Positions 35,558-45,152 of a DNA stretch of 64,000 nt are shown here, one piece after another; within the stretch, counting starts at the first letter, position 1; each line of letters opens with the position of its first letter. The notes below the pieces were generated by a model. It did not search any database and was not told where the DNA came from. It saw only the letters and a list, made by a program, of their open reading frames with translations. Source of the DNA: Bacteroidales bacterium (GTDB taxonomy: Bacteria; Bacteroidota; Bacteroidia; Bacteroidales; Muribaculaceae). The position numbers and the translations under genes were made by a program. The stretch is from the NCBI GenBank assembly GCA_022009815.1, contig CP091725.1, forward strand, positions 1,240,001 to 1,304,000. The letters run 5' to 3'.

Positions 35558-35626
35558 CAGCATTAATTTAATCAGCTGTTACTGCTTTTTTATTATGCAA
35601 GGTATAAACGCGGAGCCGCTTACTTC
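35549..35626 (+). other. IS66 terminator and right-end inverted repeat
   Basis: AAAAAGCAGTAACAGC pairs with GCTGTTACTGCTTTTTT (35549-35593). GTATAAACGCGGAGCCGCTTAC at about 35605-35626 resembles an IS66 terminal repeat in inverted orientation (described in parts: GTATAAACG and GCCGCTTAC). The region 35627-35759 has no recognised feature. Confidence 0.6.
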
Positions 35627-35759
35627 TAGAAAGTTTTTATTTTCATAAAACAACCCAAAATCGAAGCCAAAAGTATAAGAAAACGGCCTTAAAACACACG
35701 TTTTCACAATATTCATCGACCCAGTTCCTACTCAATTTAGCCCTTGTGGACTCATTTTA

Positions 35760-36050
35760 TTATTTCTTTCTTCGCTTGGGATTCATGGGGAACCAGCCCT
35801 TCTCTACGCGTTTTTTCTGAGAGAAGAGTTCGCCGATGCCCCATAGGGCGGAAGCACCGAACACACCAAGGAATGAGGAGATATAGACATTGCTGATGAA
35901 GAGTGCTGCCACGCAACAGCTGATGCCAACGAGCAGATAGATCACCCAGGGACGAGTGCCAAAATAATATTCTGTCTTGATGACGATAGGATGCCAGAGA
36001 CCTATCGTTAGAAAGGTCATCGCGGCTATGATAATACCTGTGAAATACAT
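35760..36050 (-). CDS. DUF4491 small membrane protein
   Basis: 96 residues with three hydrophobic segments (TGIIIAAMTFLTIGLW, WVIYLLVGISCCVAALFI and SSFLGVFGASALWGIGELF) and a basic C-terminus ending NPKRRKK. The WHPIVIKTEYYFG segment is typical of DUF4491. The function is unknown. It is the last gene of the porphyrin operon, 22 bases after hemG, and DUF4491 genes are plausible partners of heme-related genes by this placement only. Confidence 0.7.
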   Translation of the reverse strand: MYFTGIIIAAMTFLTIGLWHPIVIKTEYYFGTRPWVIYLLVGISCCVAALFISNVYISSFLGVFGASALWGIGELFSQKKRVEKGWFPMNPKRRKK

Positions 36051-36072
36051 ATTTTATTCTTTTGGTTAGATC

Positions 36073-37428
36073 TTATTTCCATGTTTCAGCAATCGCAGCG
36101 CCTTGATGGATGCGGTTACCCATACCAATACCGTCGCGCATGTTACCAGCCAACACCAGTCCCTTGTATTGGTTTTGTAGTTCCTCGATCAGTCTGAACC
36201 GTTCTCCACTGTCGCTCCAGTACTGGGGAATGGCATGTTGGTGACGGAAGATCCGGATGAAGTCGGGTTGTACATCTGACGGATGTTTCAGCATCGAGTG
36301 GAAGGCTTCCAATACGATCTGACGAATCTCGTCGTCGCTCTTCTGCAAATAGTCGGTATGACGGGCACCTCCGATGAAGTATGAGTAAAGTGCTCCGCCC
36401 TCTGGCGCACGGCCTTCGAAGCATGATGACGGGAAGAGGATTCCAAGCACACGTTTCTGTTCCTTGCTGGGTACCAGACCACCGAAAGCGGGGAAGTCCA
36501 AACCCCTGGCATCACGGATGCCGACACAGACCTGAATAATGGGCGCATAGAACAACTGGGTGAATGGTTTGAGTCGCTCAGCAGGGATAAATGGCAGCAA
36601 TGCCGGCAGGGCATAGGAGCCCACGGTGGTGACCACGCGCTGGCATCTGATTTCCTCCGAGCCGTTGAAGGTGACAGACCACTCTCCCCCATCTGCAGGC
36701 CGTATTTTTACATTATTGGCATCGAGGATGATATCAAGTCCTTTGGCCATCGCATCTACCATCTGACTCAAGCCGCCCACAGCCGAGAACACCTTCTTGG
36801 TGGCCAGTCTGTCGCGATCCGTCTTGGGCTCTTTGGCCTTCGCCATCGCACCACGGATGAAACTGCCGTAGTTGGCTTCGAGATTATAGAGTTTCGGCAG
36901 GGCATAACGGGTGGTGAGCTTCATCGGATCGCCAGCATAGACACCTGACACAAACGGATCGACGGCATATTCGTAGAACGACTTACCCAGACGACGTTGC
37001 GCCAAGGCACCTACCGGTTCATCAGGATCAGTGCCTCGTTTGCGCCAAGGCTCTCCAAGGATTCGGAATTTGTCGGATAGACGGAACAGCGGTGTGGTGA
37101 TGGCACTCAACGGACCCGACGGCAGCGCATGAAACTGGTTGCCCTTCCAGATAAGACGCCGTTTCGAGGATTCCCTGGCAATCTCCAGTTCACAGTCACC
37201 AGCCAGATCATTGAACAGTTCCACGACCTCAGGGAAGGATACCACACCCGTATTGGGGCCGCTCTCAAACACAAAGCCATCCTCCTGATAAGTTCGGATC
37301 TGGCCTCCGATCCTACTTTCTTTTTCGACAATCACGACATCGTGGCCTTTTTTCTTCAGGTTGTGGGCCGTGCTGAGTCCTGTCAGACCGGCTCCTATAA
37401 TGACAATTCCTCGATTCTGCATGATCAA
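36073..37428 (-). CDS. hemG: protoporphyrinogen oxidase, HemY/HemG FAD type
   Basis: 451 residues; ATG at 37428 or six bases further in at 37422. The N-terminal dinucleotide-binding motif is IVIIGAGLTGLSTAHNLKKKG. EKESRIGGQIRT and FESGPNTG match the FAD-binding signature of oxygen-type protoporphyrinogen oxidases. The C-terminal GNMRDGIGMGNRI segment closes the FAD site. The enzyme oxidises protoporphyrinogen IX to protoporphyrin IX, the step after HemN, whose gene ends eight bases upstream. Oxygen-type enzymes are present in many Bacteroidetes and may use other acceptors. The gene is intact. Confidence 0.92.
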   Translation of the reverse strand: MIMQNRGIVIIGAGLTGLSTAHNLKKKGHDVVIVEKESRIGGQIRTYQEDGFVFESGPNTGVVSFPEVVELFNDLAGDCELEIARESSKRRLIWKGNQFHALPSGPLSAITTPLFRLSDKFRILGEPWRKRGTDPDEPVGALAQRRLGKSFYEYAVDPFVSGVYAGDPMKLTTRYALPKLYNLEANYGSFIRGAMAKAKEPKTDRDRLATKKVFSAVGGLSQMVDAMAKGLDIILDANNVKIRPADGGEWSVTFNGSEEIRCQRVVTTVGSYALPALLPFIPAERLKPFTQLFYAPIIQVCVGIRDARGLDFPAFGGLVPSKEQKRVLGILFPSSCFEGRAPEGGALYSYFIGGARHTDYLQKSDDEIRQIVLEAFHSMLKHPSDVQPDFIRIFRHQHAIPQYWSDSGERFRLIEELQNQYKGLVLAGNMRDGIGMGNRIHQGAAIAETWK

Positions 37429-37436
37429 TAGCTTTT

Positions 37437-38800
37437 TTAAATGGGATTAGAAAAATGTTTGTCTGTATGCTGCATCAACGGGTCGAGGGCGGCAGCCACA
37501 CAGCGCACAAACGGACGGCCGTCGGTATTGACGGTGATGTGATGGTCGTCAAACACCAGAATACCGTCGGATGCCATTTCCCTCAGACGTTCCTCGTCGT
37601 AATGACAGGTCTTGCGCAGCTGGGCGACGGATGTGCCCGTCCGCTCTGCCACATCGTTCCAGTCGAGAGTGTAGTTACACATCAGCGTCTCCACCACTTC
37701 ACGGATCAGCTTCTGCTCTGCTGAGAGCTGGTAGCCACGACTAGTGTAGAGACGGTCCTTGCCAATCGTTTCGATATAGGCTTTGATTTCGCGTCCGTTC
37801 TGGGCATAGGCATCGTCGAGCTGACTAATGGCGGTCACGCCGAAGGCATAGACCTGCGCTGTGGTGCGACGGGTGCAGTAGCCCTGGAAGTTACGATGCA
37901 GCCTTCCCGTCTGCAGGGCTGTGTAGAGTTCATCATCCGGCAGCACGAAGTGATCCAGTCCGATGCTCTGATAGCCTGCCTGCCTTAATATCTCCGAGGC
38001 TGTCTCATACATCCGGTTTTTCTCTTCCGTCGCAGGCAAGCCCATACGATCGAGTATCTGCTGACGGGGGAAGAGTTTGGGTAGATGGGCATAGGAGAAT
38101 GTGACCAGACGGTCAGGGCGCAACGCTGAAGCCTGTTCGATGGTCTTTCGGAAGGAGTCCACGCTCTGTAATGGCAATCCATAGATAAAGTCAAAGTTGA
38201 CAGTCGCTCCCGAGGCCCTCAGAATCTGGAGGATCTCTTGTAAGGGCAACAGTGACGGACGACGGTTGACTGCTTTCAGCACCTCTTCTTTCATATCCTG
38301 AATACCAATGCTATAGCGGGTAAATCCGCATGCGGTGAGCTGTTGCCAGTCGTGCTCGGACAGATAGCCAGGATGGCACTCAATCGCAATCTCAGGACTT
38401 GCTATCGTGGGTGCAATACTGAGCAGATGATCGTTGAGTTCCTTGAGCATCGGAATGGGAATCGACGTCGGACTGCCACCACCATAGTGTATCTGTGAGA
38501 TCTGCCGACTGTTGTCAATATGACGGGCCACCAGGTCGATCTCCCGATGCAGCGCCCCCACATAGGCCTCCACCGTCTCTGGCTTAGCAGCAGGATAGGA
38601 GTTACAGCCACAGTAATGACACAGGTGACGACAGAAGGGAATATGCAGATAAAACGATATCTGATTCTGACGGGCCGAATCCGATGCGTTGACGGCACAC
38701 AGATAATCGGTTTCGGAAACTCGCCAAAATAGTTGGCTGGCGGATAACTCGTGTATCGCGGTACTGGACGGTTGTATTTTTGAATAATCTCAGGCTGCAT
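37437..38800 (-). CDS. hemN: oxygen-independent coproporphyrinogen III oxidase (one frameshift)
   Basis: About 454 residues from ATG at 38800. The start YNRPVPRYTSYPPA is typical of HemN. One base is missing near 38722 (GAG TTT CC GAA), after which the frame continues with the radical-SAM cluster HIPFCRHLCHYCGC. Later motifs are YGGGSPTSIP, ECHPGYLS, DFIYGLP, GLDHFVLP and RNFQGYCTR, which separate true HemN from HutW-type heme-degrading relatives. It converts coproporphyrinogen III to protoporphyrinogen IX without oxygen. Its start overlaps the MFS gene's stop, showing translational coupling. Downstream of the shift the frame is open from 38573. Confidence 0.88.
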
Positions 38801-40025
38801 TTTTCTTTCTGAAAACGGTTAATATATAAAGCAGCGACAGGGCTGCGATAAAGCATTCTGTGAGGAAAAGGCCATGATAGCCGAAGTGGTCGGCCATGCT
38901 GCCGCTGACAGCTGCCATGATGATACCACTCAGGTGGGTCAGTACGGTCTGGATGGTGAAGTCGGTACCTTCGCGCCCCTTACGCACGCACTCCATCGCT
39001 GAGGTATAGACCACGATGGTGGCCATACCGTAGCTGGCCCACATCAGCACGATGCCCAAGTAGAGCAACAGTGTTGAAGGCTGCTCGAGATAGGACATGG
39101 TGAGGAAATAGACGGTTGTCAACAGGACAAAGCAGGCGAAGAGCAGTCGGGCTGTGTAGATGCCGATACGGCGCACAATGAATCCGGCACCAAAGGAGGC
39201 GCAGAATGCCGCAGAAGTGCCCACGATGCCACTCATCACACCAATCTCCTTCATGGAATAGCCCAGGTCAACCAGCCAGGGGCGCATCATCGACAAGATA
39301 CCCACGATACTGGCATAATAGAGCAACAGGAAGCCGATCTGTCTCCAGATACTGCGCTGCGTGAAAAACGAGGCAAAGTCCGTCAGCCGCGCCCGTTCTT
39401 GAGGGTTCTTGACTATCATCCCGGTATCACGCCTCATGATAAGCGGCACCAACATCAGTAACACAAATACACCCAAGCACATCGTCACCGTCTGCCAGCC
39501 ATACTCATGGAGTACCACCAGCAATAGACCGCTACCCACCAAGACACCCCCGAAGCTACCCATCGACTGCATACTGTTCACCATACTCTTATCCCTTCCG
39601 CCATGCATCAGGATGGCCAAGGCATCAGTAGCGATATCCTGAGTAGCAGATGCCACCAGCGACAGGCACACTAAGGCAATGATCAGATACAGGTTGTCGC
39701 CGATATCCAATAGGCCTGCCAAGATGATAAACAGGGCATAGACACACTCGCTGCCGATGATACAGCGGCGGAAGTCACGTCCCGTCAGACAACGACGATC
39801 GACGATGGGTGACCAGAGGAATTTCAGGACCCAAGGCAACTTCACCAGCTGCAACAGTCCGATGGTGGCCAGCGAATAATGAGCCTCACGCATCATCACC
39901 TGTAAGGCGGTAGCGAAGAAGCTGGAAGGGAGACTTTGGGCAATATAAAGACAGAAGAACATCGGTAATCCAATGCCTCTGCCGTCACGACTGATATGGT
40001 TGTTTTCTTGGTTTCCTTGTTGCAT
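38790..40025 (-). CDS. RhtX/FptX-like MFS transporter
   Basis: 411 residues with about 12 hydrophobic helices. The N-terminal FFCLYIAQSLPSSFF and the following LPWVLKFLWSPIVDRR are characteristic of the RhtX/FptX/AmpG branch, which imports siderophores or cell-wall muropeptides across the inner membrane. In this operon, downstream of a TonB receptor and upstream of hemN and hemG, a porphyrin or porphyrinogen substrate is a reasonable inference. It starts eight bases after the receptor stop. The gene is intact. Confidence 0.82.
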   Translation of the reverse strand: MQQGNQENNHISRDGRGIGLPMFFCLYIAQSLPSSFFATALQVMMREAHYSLATIGLLQLVKLPWVLKFLWSPIVDRRCLTGRDFRRCIIGSECVYALFIILAGLLDIGDNLYLIIALVCLSLVASATQDIATDALAILMHGGRDKSMVNSMQSMGSFGGVLVGSGLLLVVLHEYGWQTVTMCLGVFVLLMLVPLIMRRDTGMIVKNPQERARLTDFASFFTQRSIWRQIGFLLLYYASIVGILSMMRPWLVDLGYSMKEIGVMSGIVGTSAAFCASFGAGFIVRRIGIYTARLLFACFVLLTTVYFLTMSYLEQPSTLLLYLGIVLMWASYGMATIVVYTSAMECVRKGREGTDFTIQTVLTHLSGIIMAAVSGSMADHFGYHGLFLTECFIAALSLLYILTVFRKKNAA

Positions 40026-40032
40026 ACCTTAT

Positions 40033-42108
40033 TTATATATCAAATATCAGAGAAGTTCCGAAAGAGACAGGACGTCCTTTCTGACCATAGGCAGCACTAT
40101 CCTTGAAGTAATAGGTCAGGTAGTCGGTATCTGTCAGGTTCTTGCCCCACAACTCCCATGTCACAGGGCCGAAGGTGGCACTCGCCTTGGCGTTCAACAA
40201 GGCATAGCAGCGCTGGCTTACCAGATTGTCCTCATTCCAGTAGATCTTTCCCATACCGTTCAGACCGACACTCAGTACCAAACGGTCCATGATGCCCTGA
40301 CGCGGCGTGATGGTATAACTGCCGTTCAACGACAACGTGTGTCGCGGCACAAGCGGCAGCATGTTACCTGTGTAACTCACGGTCTCGCTCTTCTGATAAT
40401 CCAAGAAGCGGGCATAAGTATAGCCATAGCTCAGTCTCAGCGTCAACGGTTGTACCGGACGGGCTATCAACGACAATTCCACGCCCTTACTGTCGGAGTG
40501 ACCTGCATTGCGGGTGATATTGCCTACGCCTGGTACGGTCTGAGTGATCTGTTGATGGCGCCAATCTACGTAGAAGAGTGTCAGTTCCATCTGCAGGGCA
40601 TGGTCGAAGAACGATGTCTTGGTACCCACCTCGTAATTCCAGTTGTACTCCGGGTCATAGGTGCGCTCATCATCCTGAAGGAAAGTGGAATTAAAGCCAC
40701 CCGTCTTATAACTTCTTGTCACCGAGACGTAGAAGAGTTGTTCTTCGGTGGTCAGGTATTCTATCGAGAACTTCGGTGTCAGCTGCGTAAAGTTAAGCTT
40801 GCTATTATAAGTATCCTCAAGATTACCCAATGTCGTAGCCCAGGCAGCAGTGCGATAGGCCTGATAGTCCTCCTTGGCATGTTCGTAGTCGAAACGCAGA
40901 CCCACACGAGCTTTCAATCCGCCTACGATTCTTAATGACGACTGGTGATAGACTGACACACCCGTGGTAGGCGAGTCGTAGAACTTCGGGGTGCAGTAAT
41001 CCTGAGCAATGTAGGTCGTACTGAGATTCTTTATAGCTGTCGCTGAAGAAGAAGGCACCCACCATCCACTGATAACGACTATCGCTTGTCGATTTCAGGG
41101 TCAGTTCTTCACTAAAGATATTCTGACGCACACCCTGTTTCACCCAATAGAGATCCTTCGGCGAAAAATCCTGGTCGATACCCATCTGATCATCTATATA
41201 CTGATAGGCAGTCTGACTGTTCAGGCTAAATCCGTTGCCCGTATAGCAGGCATTCAGACCCGCGGTGGTAATCTGGCGCAAATAGGAGCTGTAGCGGTTG
41301 TAGTTGATCTCACCAGTCTCACCAGTCTCTGCATCATAAATGGCATAAGGATAACCACCCTGATCGCTGTTACGATAGCTGATGTCGGCAGTAATCTGCC
41401 AACGCTGGGCAGGTCTCCAAAACACTCTGCCACGCAGATAGCCCTCGTTGAACTTGTCAACCTTACTACCATCGAACGCATTGCGGAAGAAACCATCGTT
41501 ATGATGATAGCTGCCGTTCACGGCAAATCCAAACTTGTCGCTTACCTTATTATAATGATAGGCATTCACAACGGCATCGTTGTAACGACCATAGCCAAGC
41601 TTCACCCGTGTACCCTGATAATCGAATGGCGAGTGGGTATAGGCATTGATGATACCACCGATACAATTACGTCCGTAAAGTGTGCCCTGCGGTCCACGCA
41701 ACACCTCCAGAGACGACAAGTCAAACAGGTCGTCATCGAAAGCAGAGCGCTCCATGTGAGGCACGCCATCCACATAAAATCCCACGGTGGGACCATTGGT
41801 CTTCGATCCTACGCCACGCACAAATACGGGCGATGTCTGTCGGCTACCGTATTCCGGTATATAGAAATTTGGCACCGTGTATCCTAGATCCTTTATACTA
41901 GTCATCTCCGTCTGACGCACAAAAAAACTGGAAAGAACGGTTTCCGAGATCGCTTCGCGTCTGGGAGCATCTTGTTTGAAGCCTATCACTTCCACACCTT
42001 CCATATCTACATAGCGGGCCACCGTCGTATCTGTCTCCTCTTCTATCTCGTCAGCAAAGACACTAAACGGGCAAATAACATCATTAATAATGTAAACTTC
42101 AATTTCAT
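40033..42108 (-). CDS. TonB-dependent outer membrane receptor (two frameshifts)
   Basis: About 691 residues from ATG at 42108. The start MKLKFTLLMML plus a restored T near 42075 gives a good signal peptide ending VFA. The plug domain has FVRGVGSKTNGPTVGFYVDG and LEVLRGPQGTLYGRN. Barrel strands follow to a terminal SFGTSLIFDI ending in a hydrophobic residue. A second shift lies near 41050 (one extra A). No carboxypeptidase-like N-terminal extension of the SusC type is present, so it belongs to the iron/siderophore/heme group. It is first in the operon and likely brings a porphyrin-related substrate across the outer membrane. Confidence 0.85.
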
Positions 42109-42138
42109 TTCTTTTTGTCTTGGTTTGTTTTTACGCTG

Positions 42139-42169
42139 CAAAGGTATAGCTTTTATCGATACTGCACAA
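42139..42169 (-). promoter_or_regulatory. promoter of the porphyrin operon
   Basis: On the minus strand TTG and TACCTTTG are separated by 20 bases, the same spacing as the rRNA promoter. The predicted start is about 24 bases before the receptor ATG. No Fur-type dyad was obvious. Confidence 0.7.
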
Positions 42170-42277
42170 TCCCCATTTATATGGATTTTAACTATATTCA
42201 GCATGATAGAACCAACTTATTAAAACCTTTGGCAGTCTTCGGGACTTGCAAATAGGCTCGTAGATAGCCTTTTTATT

Positions 42278-42448
42278 AATGTCACCTTTCACGTTGCTCG
42301 CCACACATTCGCCATGCAACTTCTGGATAAAGGAGTTGACATATACACGATTACCGCGCTTCTTGGCCATAGGCAGGTTTCAAGCACACAGAACTATGCG
42401 AAGATAACTCCCAAGAAGGTACTTGAAGCCATCATGAAGATAGGATAA
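42278..42448 (+). pseudogene. tyrosine recombinase fragment (C-terminal)
   Basis: About 56 residues: VTFHVARHTFAMQLL, ITALLGHRQVSSTQNYAKI and a final stop. These are the HxxR, GH and catalytic Tyr motifs of a Bacteroides integrase different from the one at 27409. Upstream residues are not integrase-like, so the gene was cut near 42275. It marks an older insertion or recombination edge beside the porphyrin operon. A weak hairpin (TTCGGCAA/TTGCCGAA) at about 42472-42506 follows. Confidence 0.8.
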
Positions 42449-42689
42449 GACATATCTTCAGCTTTATATAAGTTCGGCAATAATGTTGATTTGTTGCCGA
42501 ATTTATGTTTTCAAAATGACCTCATAAAAAGGAAAATAAGGCTGGATATAAGGAAAAGGTTATTAGGTTTGCACCAAAAGCCTGTAAATCGAATAGTCTT
42601 TTGCCGTCAAAAAAGAGAGAAGGGAAACTCGGTTTACTTGAACAAAGAATAGTTTAGTTTATACCCATATTAAATATCCACTTATAGCC

Positions 42690-45043
42690 TTTGTAAATGT
42701 TTGCAAAACTTGGAATGTACCTTGCTACATCGAACGCTCACGTTCTGGCAATGGTGCTCACGTATGGATTTTCTTTGAAACACCAGTAACTGCTTTCAAG
42801 GCACGCAAGTTGGGAAATGCCATTCTTACAGAGGCGATGAGTTGTGATGCTCACCTGTCTTTCAAGTCATACGACCGTTTCTTTCCAAACCAAGACACCT
42901 TGCCTGAAGGAGGACTAGGCAATCTTGTAGCCTTGCCATTGCAAGGTATGGCTCGACGCAAAGGGAACAGTGTGTTCGTTGATGAAGACTTCAATGCGTA
43001 TGCCGACCAATGGGAAATGTTGTCGCAAATCCATAAGCTATCAGAGGTAGAACTTGATTTGTTATTACAGCTGCATGCAGTGCCAACATTAGGAGAACTG
43101 TCAAAGACCTGCGAGGAGAAACCTTGGGAGACTCCTCATATGGATGCTGCGCAATCTGAAGACTATCCAAAACAAATCGTTCTGACAAGAGCGAATATGC
43201 TTTATGTTCCTTTAGCAAGTTTATCTGCCAAATGTGTGAATATATTCAAGCGCATAGCAGCTTTTCGTAATCCGGAGTTTTATGAGAAGCAAGGTATGCG
43301 CCTTTCTACCTATAATATCCCTCGCATCATTTCATGTTCGGAAATGACAGATGATTATCTTGCCCTTCCTCGTGGGTGTGAAGATGCTGTTTGTGGTATT
43401 CTAACCCAACATGGAGTAAAGGTAGTAATCTCAGACAAACAAATCATGGGCATAATATCAATGTTACATTCAGAGGATCTCTTCGGGAAGAACAGCAAAA
43501 TGCAATGGAAGCTTTTTCTGGGCATAATATAGGGACATTATCAGCAACAACAGCGTTTGGAAAGACAGTGTTTGCCATCGGAATGCTTGCAAGGAGAAAG
43601 GTGAACACCTTAATTCTTGTTCATAACAAGGCATTGCTGGAACAATGGAAAGAACGGTTGGAAACTTTCCTCAAGATAGATGAGATCGTCGAAGAGCCTG
43701 CAGCCAAACGAGGAAGGAAAGAATTCTTCGGTCATTGGTTGTTTATATGCAGGCAAGAACACGTTGCATGGCATCATTGATATAGCTTTGATACAATCTT
43801 GTTTGAGCGATGGTGAAGCGAAGCCTTTTGTCAAGGATTACGGTATGGTGATAGTAGATGAATGTCATCATGTATCCTCTGTCAGCTTCGAGCAAGTGCT
43901 TCGACAAGTAACAGCTACATACGTATATGGTTTGACAGCAACTCCTATCAGAAAGGATGGGCATCAACCTATTATTTTCATGCAATGCGGAAAGATAAGA
44001 TTCACAGCTGATGCCAAGAGCCAAATGGAAAATCAAACATTTAAACGTTTGTTGATTCCAAGGTTTACATCATTCCGAAACATTTCGTCAGATAGCAAGA
44101 CTTATGTTCAGGTTACACAAGATTTGTCCGAAGATAAGGTTAGGAATGAGTTCATCGTAGAAGATGTAAGAATTGCCATTCAAGAAGGTCGTACCCCATT
44201 GGTATTAACCACTCGCACTGCTCATGTCAAGGCGTTAGCCCAAATGCTTATTCCATTTGCAGACCATGTCATTCAACTCATTGGAGCTGATTCTGCTAAA
44301 GAAAAGCGTCTTGCATTACAAAATCTACAGTCAATGTCCACATCAGAATCACTTGTGATTGTGGCTACAGGAAAGTATGTAGGAGAAGGATTTGATTATC
44401 CTCGCCTTGATACACTGTTCCTTACTATGCCTATAGCTTGGAAAGGAAATGTGGAGCAATATGCTGGGCGTTTGCATAGGGAATACGCAGGAAAGAACGA
44501 AGTGCGTATTTATGATTATGTGGATGTTCATGTCCCACTTTGTGACTCTATGTATCGTAAACGGCTGAAAGGGTATTTAAGAGCAGGATACGGAAGTATG
44601 TGACATCATCCACACTTGACAAAAATCCCCAAGAACTGATATATGAACGAAACAATTACGAAGCGACATTTCGGAATGATTTGGCAAAAGCCCAGAACTC
44701 TGTCATCATCGCTGTCCCAAAAGTAAAGTTCAAGTACAAGCCCGTTATCATGTCAACATTTGCAAACATTATTCATAATGGTGTTACTGTGGCTGTACAT
44801 ATCAAAGAGGAAGGGGCTAATGATATAGAACTTAAAAATACAGGAATGGATGTGGTGTGCAACAAGGAACAAACTCTGCAATGCGCCATCATAGACAAAT
44901 CTATTGTCTGGTATGGGAACATAAACTTCTTTGGTTACAATTCGGAAACAAACAATGTTATGCGAATCGCTGACCACAAAATAGCCAACGAAATGATAGA
45001 AATACTATACTCAGGCACTGGAAATGATGTGAATGGAGGTTAA
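42690..45043 (+). pseudogene. TOTE-type primase/helicase/PLD protein remnant
   Basis: The N-terminus is lost. From about 42690 the frame reads VPCYIERSRSGNGAHVWIFFE and then SYDRFFPNQDT and NLVALPLQG, matching the archaeo-eukaryotic primase domain of TOTE conflict-system proteins. A superfamily 2 helicase follows: TTAFGKT (motif I), VIVDECHH (II), LTATPIRKDG (III) and QYAGRLHR (VI). The end (44600-45043) looks like a phospholipase-D-type domain. Shifts lie near 43450, 43735 and 44598. A complete family member is about 900 residues. It is the last gene of the mobile element. In the family these proteins are thought to act in conflicts between mobile elements and hosts. Confidence 0.75.
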
Positions 45044-45148
45044 ATACGTTAAATCTCACATTTCGTATCTACACAGAATTCATACTGCCACTTTTCTACC
45101 GTTTATAGCGTATAATACTGATAATCAACTAATAACAGATACTCTGGG

Positions 45149-45152
45149 TGTA
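45149..45152 (+). other. attR core (TGTA)
   Basis: Right-hand copy of TGTA; BspA-like coding sequence resumes with Lys-Ala-Leu directly after it. Confidence 0.75.

Larger units (their letters stand above)
25978..45152 (+). mobile_element. 19.2-kb integrative mobilizable element carrying a porphyrin operon
   Basis: The left end is fixed by the interruption of the BspA-like gene at 25977 and the right end by its resumption at 45153, with TGTA at both joints. From left to right it holds arm-type repeats, a zinc-finger/HTH protein, a tyrosine integrase, a membrane protein, an excisionase, a DUF3987 protein, a TTGCAC palindrome, a primase-like protein, an oriT-like region and a MobV relaxase. It then has DUF1848 and IS66 fossils, a five-gene porphyrin operon, an integrase fossil and a TOTE-type remnant. 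It has no conjugation genes, so transfer would need a helper. The 300 bases after the left end hold only the repeats. Confidence 0.85.

Noticed and set aside
37437..38800. HutW/ChuW heme-degrading enzyme in place of HemN
   Set aside because: The YTSYPPA, GLDHF and RNFQGY motifs and the position before hemG fit HemN better.
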